The notes beneath the pieces were generated by a model. It was not told the origin of the DNA. It was given only the letters and a program-made list of their open reading frames with translations, and did not search any database. From positions 620,001 to 684,000 of the forward strand of contig NZ_CP133548.1 of NCBI RefSeq assembly GCF_031198435.1: a stretch of 64,000 nt of DNA, written 5' to 3'. Below, one piece after another: positions 35,499-42,555 of this stretch. The stretch comes from Pleionea litopenaei (GTDB taxonomy: Bacteria; Pseudomonadota; Gammaproteobacteria; Enterobacterales; Kangiellaceae). Positions within the stretch are counted from its first letter, which is position 1, and each line of letters begins with the position of its first letter. The position numbers and the translations under genes were made by a program.

Positions 35499-36022
35499 TT
35501 AAGCACTTTGCTTATTACCGAACCATCGTTTCCACCAAGGTGCGTCAGCCTTTTGAATAAGCTCCTTATTTGAAGCGAGCGCCTTAGGTTCAATACCGAG
35601 CGCACATACTTGAAGCAACTCATCAATCAACGGCACAGTAAACTCATAAGGATTAAACTGGCGAATACCATGTTGCTGTATCACGTTGAGTAAGTTCTTT
35701 TCGATAGCTAAGTTGAGTATTTCATCGACCAGTCCTCAAAAAGTCGGCGCTGTATTTGAACGTTCAACAGAATTTGAACATCGCGATGACGCTGATCTTG
35801 AGAAATCCGTTGCAGAGTTGACTTTACGGCTGATTCATCACCCTCAAGACATTGAAAAAAGTAGCCATCACCATAATGAAGGACGCCTCCAACAGCAATT
35901 CGCGAATTATTTCTGCGAGATTGCAAAAGTATTCTAGCAACCTCTGACTCAATGCCTCCTTTAATGTCTGTTTTAAAGGTCGCTGTACTGGCGTAAGTGA
36001 GCCGAATTAATTGATTCTGCAT
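35499..36022 (-). pseudogene. BLUF-domain blue-light sensor, frameshifted
   Basis: Reading from ATG 36022 (GGGGAAAG ahead), the BLUF domain is MQNQLIRLTYAS, then ARILLQSRRNNSRIAVGGVLHYGDGYFFQCLEG and FEDWSMKYS, where the FAD-binding Tyr (LTYAS), Asn, Gln (FFQCLEG) and the semi-conserved Trp (DWSMKY) are present. At about 35717 the frame hits TAG two codons later. In the next frame the family C-terminus continues (NLAIEKNLL, then NPYEFTVPLIDELLQ) to 35499. Adding one C at the break restores KYLNLAIEK, the expected sequence. It is a short stand-alone BLUF protein, probably inactivated by a 1-nt deletion, unless the deletion is a sequencing error. Confidence 0.8.
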
Positions 36023-36183
36023 ATCTTTCCCCAAAGCCTTCTGGTCCTCAGCAATTTACCCTCATGCTTGTACGATTGAGATGGATAGTTAGATCATATA
36101 AAAGACGATTCGGGCGGTGAAGTTGAACTTAAAAAAGAAAAGGTCGTTTTCGTGTCCGGTAACAATAGGAGCGGTATCTTAAA

Positions 36184-36211
36184 AAGGTGAACCTTTGTTA
36201 AAGTTCACCTT
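36184..36211 (-). terminator. Intrinsic terminator of the XRE-membrane gene
   Basis: On the minus strand a 9-bp stem AAGGTGAAC / GTTCACCTT is followed by five T. It begins 29 bp after the stop of the gene at 36240. Confidence 0.7.
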
Positions 36212-36239
36212 ATCCTTTCGATAATGTCGGCTTCTTATA

Positions 36240-37229
36240 TTAAGCCTTGGCTTCGTCTTTATTCAATAACTCCATCAAACCGAGCAAAGCAACGAACAAT
36301 ACAGCGCTGACTGGCCAAATTATCCAGGTTACTCCCCAGTTCATGGTCCATAGGCTCCAACCGATAAATATGGCAGTTACCAGTGGCCAATAGAAAGCTG
36401 CAAACTTTTCTGCACGTTTAATTCGCTGACTCTTTGCACTGTTCGATTGGCTATCTTGCAATATCTTGCGATAGGCTTCGTATTCTGCAGACACAGGAAT
36501 GATGATGAATAACCCCAGTGCAACCATTGCTATGGTCAGAATCAACGTCATCAAAACAACGCTGGAGCTTGAATAGAGCATACTACTCACTAGTAGTGGC
36601 GCTGCAGAGAAGATGAAAAGAGCAATGCCTATCGTTAATTTTAGATTATATTGAGGTCTTGAAGTGCTTAGCTTCTCATTAATTGCACCTTTTACGCCGT
36701 AGGCCAACTCATAGGCATCTTCATCAATCGTACTCGTATCTGACTCATACTGATTGGTTCTTACAAAAAAACTAATGCCGATTGCTACCAGCATTAAAAT
36801 CAAGGCGATGCCTGCGGCGACTGCCAACCTTATATCCAGATCAACTTGGCCACCTTTGGCGAATGCTATTAGCGCCAACAGTGGAATAGGGGAGCCAATA
36901 CACAAGAGAATGCCTTTAGCGACTAGTTTCGCCATATCGATTTTACACTTAACATAGGTTATGGCCTGCTCGAGACTCACCTGTACAGCATTGGTCTCTA
37001 AATGATTGTTATTGATAGGATCGGTCGGTTCAATCTCATCCTTTAGTAAGTAGTCTGTCGAAACACCAAATAAACCCGCGAGCAAGATAATCTTGTTGAG
37101 GTCTGGAATGCTGTTGGCGCTTTCCCATTTCGAGACTGACTGCCTAGAGACGTCAAGCTTTTCAGCTAAATCTTCCTGTGACCAGCCGACTTGCTTTCTT
37201 AATCTAACTATTTTTTCAGATAAAATCAT
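36240..37229 (-). CDS. XRE-family HTH regulator fused to a multi-TM membrane domain
   Basis: 329 residues. The N-terminal XRE helix-turn-helix (about 5-62) reads IVRLRKQVGWSQEDLAEKLD, VSRQSVSKWESANSIPDLNK. The C-terminal part has six hydrophobic helices (about 105-125, 130-150, 195-215, 220-245, 280-297, 300-320). This DNA-binding-plus-membrane layout is frequent in Firmicutes and rarer in Gammaproteobacteria. The protein may sense membrane state while bound to DNA. Targets are unknown. It stands alone, with a terminator behind it. Confidence 0.8.
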   Translation of the reverse strand: MILSEKIVRLRKQVGWSQEDLAEKLDVSRQSVSKWESANSIPDLNKIILLAGLFGVSTDYLLKDEIEPTDPINNNHLETNAVQVSLEQAITYVKCKIDMAKLVAKGILLCIGSPIPLLALIAFAKGGQVDLDIRLAVAAGIALILMLVAIGISFFVRTNQYESDTSTIDEDAYELAYGVKGAINEKLSTSRPQYNLKLTIGIALFIFSAAPLLVSSMLYSSSSVVLMTLILTIAMVALGLFIIIPVSAEYEAYRKILQDSQSNSAKSQRIKRAEKFAAFYWPLVTAIFIGWSLWTMNWGVTWIIWPVSAVLFVALLGLMELLNKDEAKA

Positions 37230-37570
37230 AATCGCTTCTTTTATTGTCCATTGGAGCCATCAATCTTAAGAAACCCTTTAGTTGCAGGCCATCAAGCGGA
37301 GTTGGTAACTTGTCAACCAGCGGTTGCGTTTGCCGATTTAGGGGTAATATGGTTGTATTTTGTACGATTTATACACAACAGAGTATACCTTATTGTATTT
37401 TGATTCCGGGCATTTTTTCATATCAAATAGTCTAGAAAATTTAACTGACAAGTCCATAAAACTATGAGTATGGACGCCCATCGGAACCTAAGCTTAAAGC
37501 CATGATTAAGGACACCCATCGGTTTCAGCACTTAGATTTTAGAAGCTGCTAGAGTGAGTCAGCAATAGGT
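37230..37570. other. Intergenic stretch with a 13-bp near-direct repeat
   Basis: 341 bp. No gene was recognised. It contains the promoter region of the XRE-membrane gene and two copies of GGAC(G/A)CCCATCGG (37472-37484 and 37510-37522). The last three bases (GGT) are the left target copy of the IS3 element. Function of the repeat is unknown. Confidence 0.5.
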
Positions 37571-37578
37571 TGTACTGG

Positions 37579-38452
37579 TCAAGTCCAACCGGACACTTTC
37601 TTTAGAGAGTTTTCATAGTTAATTGGCGATAAATCACCGTTACTAGAATGCAGCCTTTCGAGGTTGTAATACTTCATGTAAGCTGCGACATCTTTTTTCA
37701 TGTGTTCTCTGGTTGGTTGATGGACTTTTAAAATCCAGTCGTGCTTTAAACTACCAAAGAATCGCTCAACCACAGCATTGTCCCAACATGCGCCAACGTC
37801 ACCCATGCTAGCCCCTCATATTGTAACTGGCCAGCAATTTTCGATAGTGATTGCTGGTATATTGAGAGCCGCGGTCACTATGAAATACGCAGCCTTTACT
37901 CGGCTGCCTCAAGTTATAGGCTTTCATTAACGCCTTGCTCACCAAGTCAGTCGTCATGCGTTTATCAATATGCCAGCCGACAATTCGTCTGGAATATAAA
38001 TCCATGACAACCGCCAAGTACATCCAGCCTTCACCAGTCTTCAAATATGTCACATCACCGGCCCAAACTTCGTTCGGAGCAACTGGATTGAAGTTTTGAT
38101 TAAGCAAGTTATCAGCAACCGAATCGCTGTGTTTTCTTTTCGTTGTTACCTTATAAGCCAATCTTTGCGTCACAAATAGAGACAGTTCTTTCATTAATCG
38201 ACTGACTCGCCATTCGCCAATTTCAAAACCTTCCTGGCGAAGTTTTTTTGTCATTTCTCGACGCCCAAGACTCTGCCTACTCTGCTCAAATAAGCGTTTC
38301 ATTCGATTCTTGATACGCCATTCATCCACATCAAATACGGGCTTTTCTCGATGCTTCCAGTCATAAAATGCTGATTTACTGACGTTTAGCAAGCGACAGA
38401 GCATTCTGACAGGATAGTGACAGGCTTCTGACTCAATAAACTCATACTTCAC
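37579..38452 (-). pseudogene. IS3 OrfB split by a 1-nt frameshift, copy 1
   Basis: The first part (38452-37808, 214 residues) starts at GTG overlapping the orfA stop and carries HTH_21 and two catalytic Asp (VWAGDVTYLKT, FHSDRGSQYTS). It ends at TAG in SYNMRG-stop. The second part, 75 residues from ATG 37806, holds the catalytic Glu (NAVVERFFGSLKHDW). Removing one T (the A at about 37811 on the plus strand) fuses them as RGSMGDVGACWD, the usual family sequence. AGGGG stands 6 nt before the second ATG, so a split, translationally coupled transposase is conceivable. The break is identical in copy 2. Confidence 0.85.
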
Positions 38453-38739
38453 TTCATTTCTTTTGCAAAGTATTGGCTGGCTTTTTTTAAAATCTCTTTT
38501 TCCATACGCAATTCTTTATTTTCTTTTCGAAGACGTAATAGTTCGGCTCTTTCATCTTCCGAAATAGAGCTTTCGCCTGCATCTGATTCTAGCTTTTCTT
38601 TCCAGCGATATAGCATATTCGTCGTAATTCCTAACGATTCAGCTGCTTTTGACACCGAATATCCCTGCTCAGTAACCAGAGCTACCGCATCTTCTTTAAA
38701 GCTTTGATCAAACTGTCGTCTTGACCTATTCTTGCTCAT
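38449..38739 (-). CDS. IS3-family OrfA, copy 1
   Basis: 96-residue helix-turn-helix protein (RRQFDQSFKEDAVALV, YSVSKAAESLGITTNMLYRW) with a coiled-coil tail ending LKKASQYFAKEMK. The 3' end has an A7 run that could also allow -1 slippage, and the stop overlaps a GTG start for orfB (GTGA). Confidence 0.9.
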   Translation of the reverse strand: MSKNRSRRQFDQSFKEDAVALVTEQGYSVSKAAESLGITTNMLYRWKEKLESDAGESSISEDERAELLRLRKENKELRMEKEILKKASQYFAKEMK

Positions 38740-38865
38740 CGGTACACCTCAATAAGTTAATCTAATTATCTCTTATTTAAGTGTCCGGTGTCATTAAACC
38801 ACTACAGGTGTAATTGTCATATATCTTAAGATTCGATAGGCAGCTGTAAAGTATAGGGTGTCCTA

Positions 38866-38893
38866 AAGAAGGCTCGCTTAAGAAGGCTCGTTT
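38866..38893 (+). repeat. 14-bp tandem repeat between two insertion sequences
   Basis: AAGAAGGCTCGCTT is followed directly by AAGAAGGCTCGTTT. It lies in the 197-bp strip between IS3 copy 1 and the truncated IS256 copy B. Nothing else was recognised in that strip. Confidence 0.7.
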
Positions 38894-39003
38894 GCTATCC
38901 ATGTTGATAATTAAGATATTGTTGGTAAGTCCCCAAGAGGATGTTTTATTATAAATGGTAATGAGATAAGGCAAAATATAGGAACAGGAACGCTAGTATG
39001 GGT

Positions 39004-40023
39004 ACACTGTTGAGCGACTCAATGGCATTGGTCGTATAAATGGCTTTGCGTATTTCAGGCGGATAATTAAATAACGTATTTAGATTGTGCCAATGAGTTT
39101 TCCAGGAGCGACTGATTTGCGGATACTTATCGTCCCAACGCTCAGAGAATTGCTCTAACGCAAGCAGCGCATCTTCTTCAGTGGCTGACTGATAAATGCG
39201 CTTTAAATCCGCTGTCACGGCCTTGTAGTCTTTCCAGGGAACATAGCGAACGGAGTTTCGAATCATGTGCACTATACAAAGCTGTACTTGCGTTTCGGGA
39301 TAAGCCGAGTTGATAGCGTCAGGAAACCCTTTTAAACCGTCAACACAAGCAATGAGAATATCTTTAACTCCTCGATTTTGAAGCTCAGTTAAAACGTTGA
39401 GCCAGAATTTAGCCCCCTCGTTTTCTGATAACCACAAGCCTAAAAGCTCTTTTTGGCCTTCCATAGTGACGCCTAGCGCCAAGTAAACGCACTTGTTTAT
39501 CTTGCCGAATTTTTAGCACGATACAGTCCAGATAAACGATGGGGTAAATTGAATCTAGTGGGCGTGACTGCCATTCAATGACTTGCTCAATAACTGCATT
39601 GGTGACTTTTGAAATCAATGTGGGCGAGACGTCGGCATCATACATGTCTTTGAACGTGGCTACGATTTCTCGAGTCGTCATCCCTTTGGCGTAAAGGCTC
39701 AGGATTTTCTCGTCCATCGTAGTGAAGCGAGTTTGCTGCTTCTTGACTAACTGGGGTTCGAATGTGCCTTGCCGGTCTCGTGGCGTTTCAATTGAGAGTG
39801 GGCCATCTTCGGTAAGAAGCGTTTTCGGTGTATAGCCGTTCCGATAATTATCAGAATCTGACTGAGCGTGTCTTTCATAGCCCAGATGCTCATCAAGCTC
39901 TGCATTCAAAGCGGTTTCGACAGTGACCTTCGTCAGCATCTGACGAAAGTCATTTAACTCTTCTTCAGTCTTTATGCCTTTGGCTGCTTTACGAGCCCAG
40001 GCTTCAACCTCTTTCTTGTCCAT
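39004..40023 (-). pseudogene. Decayed IS256 transposase, copy B
   Basis: The frame starts at 40023 as in copy A, but an 11-nt deletion between two CTTGT repeats (at about 39497) shifts it after KIRQDKQV. The original frame resumes as [10 protein letters not shown], and the sequence is lost after [10 protein letters not shown]. All three catalytic residues are coded in the fragments. No functional enzyme can be made. Confidence 0.9.
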
Positions 40024-40087
40024 AGGTCTATCATCTCCTATTCAATAGGTTAATAATAGACAGTTACACAGAGTTATTTACAGTCTC
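39004..40087 (-). mobile_element. IS256-family element, copy B, truncated
   Basis: 1084 bp matching copies A and C from the transposase start side. The right inverted repeat is intact and ends at 40087, but the left 220 bp, including the last about 60 codons and the left repeat, are missing beyond 39004. Foreign sequence follows at the break. It is immobile on its own. Confidence 0.9.
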
Positions 40088-40140
40088 TATGTGTTATTCT
40101 TGAGTCAATTCTATATTAAAGGCACTCGTCCTTAAAGACT

Positions 40141-40176
40141 ACCGGTTAGCAAGAAATTAGCTTTCCACTAACCGGT
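40141..40176. terminator. Hairpin downstream of the exported gene at 40223
   Basis: A 9-bp stem ACCGGTTAG / CTAACCGGT has an 18-nt loop and is followed by ATCTTTT on the plus strand. On the minus strand, after the exported gene, only short T runs follow. It may serve as a bidirectional terminator. Confidence 0.5.
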
Positions 40177-40222
40177 ATCTTTTATACCATCTAACTCTTT
40201 TGCAAGTAGATATGTCTATTTA

Positions 40223-40762
40223 TTAACTTTTTTCATTTTGAGGAAACTTACAATGACCAGTGTATTGCGCTAAGGCATTTCCACGCTCATCTAATCCTGT
40301 ACCAGTAACTTCAAGTTCGCATTTAAGCATTGAGCCAGCTATCCGTCGTGTAAGGAATACTTTGCCATAGGTTTCACCGGTATTTAAGTTGACCTCGAAA
40401 CGAAAACGATTGTCGACAATCATCGTCGGTTCCGAATCAAGTATGGTACCGGAAAATACTTGAATGCCACTGTTTACCAGAGTTCCCTTATTGAAGTCAT
40501 AAGTACTTGTTGGATGATAGAGTATTCTTCCTATAATATCTCCGTTCAAATCAATTGTTTCAGTAGACTTAGTAATTTTTCCCACTTCAGTGAATAGCGT
40601 ATTGTGCAGTATCACGTTGTCAAAATAGTGTATTGCCGTTCCTTCAACTTTTATGTAATGAGCTTTCATTTCCTTACCATGAGCTGGGCTTAATATAAAA
40701 GCAGTTATTAGCGTTATAGTTGAAAACATCTTCATTTTTGTTATTTTTAATTGAAACATCAT
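40223..40762 (-). CDS. Exported protein of unknown function
   Basis: 179 residues from ATG 40762, with AGAAGGA ahead. In-frame starts further upstream would run into the shared promoter region. A signal peptide (about 10-28, ending SPAHGK) is followed by a beta-rich domain: HYIKVEGTAIHYFDN, FSGTILDSEPTMIVDN, FRFEVNLNTGETYGKVFLT, LKCELEVTGTGLDE and GHCKF at the end. Two Cys (LKCEL, GHCKF) could pair. The repeating strand pattern resembles small calycin-like barrels, but no family was recognised. It diverges from the HTH/TPR regulator across phased repeats. Confidence 0.6.
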   Translation of the reverse strand: MMFQLKITKMKMFSTITLITAFILSPAHGKEMKAHYIKVEGTAIHYFDNVILHNTLFTEVGKITKSTETIDLNGDIIGRILYHPTSTYDFNKGTLVNSGIQVFSGTILDSEPTMIVDNRFRFEVNLNTGETYGKVFLTRRIAGSMLKCELEVTGTGLDERGNALAQYTGHCKFPQNEKS

Positions 40763-40820
40763 CAATTCCTTCTCGTTGTAGAACCTATACAAGATGATAA
40801 TCCGTTGATTTTTCAATAGA

Positions 40821-40860
40821 AATAGACATAATAGGTCATAAGGTGACATAGCGTGACATT
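40821..40860. promoter_or_regulatory. Four 10-bp-phased GACATA-like repeats, candidate operator
   Basis: AATAGACATA, ATAGGTCATA, AGGTGACATA and GCGTGACATT follow each other exactly every 10 bp between the divergent genes at 40762 and 40887. Spacing of one helical turn puts all copies on one DNA face. They are a plausible cooperative binding site for the HTH protein encoded 27 bp downstream. Confidence 0.45.
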
Positions 40861-40886
40861 ATTAAGGAACAATAGGTCAATGAACA

Positions 40887-42521
40887 ATGAAATTGTCCGA
40901 TATGACTGAAAATATGACAAAGCTTGAGTCTTGGAAGGCGATTGCCAATTATGTCGATAAAAGTGTAAGAACGGTTAGGCGCTGGGAAGAACAAGAGGGC
41001 TTACCAATACATCGACAACTGCATCAAAGCGGCGCTAGAATATTCGCCTATCAACATGAAATCGATCAATGGTTAGTTAGTCGCACTAAAACTAATAGCG
41101 TCAGTGTGTTTGAGTCTAGCTCTACTCAACGCATTAAGCTTATTCTAATTCCGCTGAAATTAACCACAGACGATACTGAGTTATTATTTATACGCGATGC
41201 TATATGCGAAGATCTTATTGCTGACTTATCTACATTAAACTCACTTTCTGTGATTAGTTTTAGCTCTGTACAAAACATTGTTACGGATTCCACGCCTGAC
41301 CAAGACGCGCTGGCCTATATAAAACCCGACTTTCTAATTGAAGGAAGCTTAGCGATAACTAAAGAAGAGTATCGCATAAATCTTCGACTCGTTAGAACAG
41401 AAGACTCAAGTATTATTTGGTCCTCTCGAATATCTAGTTTAAAAGTCAATCTAAAAGAGCTTCAGCAAGCGCTTGCATATAACATTTTACGTGCATTAAA
41501 TATCAATACTGAAAATCTTGGCTTTAATGGTAGTTCTTCTTCCTGTATTGATAACCAAGCAGCATGGGAATTGCTACACAAAGCGCGGCAAGAATCATTA
41601 AAATGGCATCCACAAGCGATAGATTTCGCGATAGAACTTCTTCATGAGGCACTTCTGTTGACCAATAATGCCGGGCTTATAAAATCTTCACTAGGGAGAG
41701 TCTATCTACAAAAGCGAGAAGCGGGGATTGATGTAACCGAGTTGCCATTACAGAATGTAGAAAATATTATTAGAGAACTCGAAAAATCAGATCCTGACAC
41801 TTTCTTTACAGAGCAGCTAAAAGGTTGGTACAACTACGCAACAGGAAGTGTTTTTGATGGAATAAAACACTTAAGAAACTCTTTGGATGCTCGTCCTTTT
41901 GACCCTGACACACTTGGATTGCTGGCTAACTGTTACTTAATAACTGGCCAAAATGAACTTGCCCAGCCTTTAATACGTGAATTATTAATAATCGATCCAT
42001 TCACACCATTAAGTATTTGTTTACCAGGATGGGCTCATATTCTCCGAGGAGAGCACCCAAAGGCTCTTCCATATTATAAAAAAATGTTCGAGCTTGAACC
42101 ACAAAATCCACTTTCAAGACTCTTTTATGTTTGGGTATTGGTTCTTAATGGATTATCAAAAGATGCCTGCATAATATGCGATGGTTTTAATCAAGAACCT
42201 AGTAGTTTTTTTCCAATGCGTCTCGCTTGCGCCATTGCAAATGGAGCATCCAAGAAGGGCGATAGCCTCCTGATTTTAACCGAAGAAGAAAAGAAAGTTG
42301 CTCATTCCGTAGAAATGTATGCTCGTTTTACCGCCTTTGCTTTTGCAGCTCAGAATAACTTTAAAGAAGGAATCTATTGGCTGAATATTGCTGTAAAACT
42401 TGGATTTTGTGATTATAGGTTTTTAGTAAGTTTTGAAATATTCTTTAAAAATATACAGGATTTAGACGAGTTTAAGGAAGTTGTAAGCGTAATGAAGCAG
42501 CGTTTTTCGACTAAAACTTAA
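40887..42521 (+). CDS. HTH / TolB-like / TPR regulator
   Basis: 544 residues. The N-terminus is a MerR-like excisionase HTH (LESWKAIANYVDKSVRTVRR, WEEQEGLPIHR, about 12-60). A FlgO/TolB-N-like domain follows (about 85-205: LIPLKLTTDDTELLFIRDAI, IKPDFLIEGSLAIT, INLRLVRTEDSSIIWSSRI), then a TPR-like helical region to the end. This layout is common for one-component regulators related to CadC or adenylate-cyclase-type sensors, here without a TM helix. It probably regulates itself and its neighbours through the phased repeats upstream. The TIR-TPR gene starts 34 bp downstream, so co-transcription is likely. Confidence 0.72.
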   Translation: MKLSDMTENMTKLESWKAIANYVDKSVRTVRRWEEQEGLPIHRQLHQSGARIFAYQHEIDQWLVSRTKTNSVSVFESSSTQRIKLILIPLKLTTDDTELLFIRDAICEDLIADLSTLNSLSVISFSSVQNIVTDSTPDQDALAYIKPDFLIEGSLAITKEEYRINLRLVRTEDSSIIWSSRISSLKVNLKELQQALAYNILRALNINTENLGFNGSSSSCIDNQAAWELLHKARQESLKWHPQAIDFAIELLHEALLLTNNAGLIKSSLGRVYLQKREAGIDVTELPLQNVENIIRELEKSDPDTFFTEQLKGWYNYATGSVFDGIKHLRNSLDARPFDPDTLGLLANCYLITGQNELAQPLIRELLIIDPFTPLSICLPGWAHILRGEHPKALPYYKKMFELEPQNPLSRLFYVWVLVLNGLSKDACIICDGFNQEPSSFFPMRLACAIANGASKKGDSLLILTEEEKKVAHSVEMYARFTAFAFAAQNNFKEGIYWLNIAVKLGFCDYRFLVSFEIFFKNIQDLDEFKEVVSVMKQRFSTKT

Positions 42522-42555
42522 TTTGTTTGTGGTACTCTAAAAAGAAATCTACACA

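Larger units (their letters stand above)
37571..38806 (-). mobile_element. IS3-family element, copy 1, with GGT target duplication
   Basis: 1236 bp with ends TGTACTGGTCAAGTCCAACC (left) and TGTAGTGGTTTAATGACACC (right, complement), both continuing GGACACTT. GGT flanks both sides (37568-37570, 38807-38809). It reads the same as copy 2 at 62077-63312 by eye, including the frameshift in orfB, so the two are very recent relatives. It belongs to a different IS3 group from the element at 15117. Confidence 0.9.

Noticed and set aside
35686-35937. Plus-strand 83-codon ORF
   Set aside because: It is antisense to the BLUF gene, whose domain motifs on the minus strand are clear.
38777-38974. 65-codon minus-strand ORF next to IS3 copy 1
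   Set aside because: It crosses the IS end and a tandem repeat, with no ribosome site or family match.
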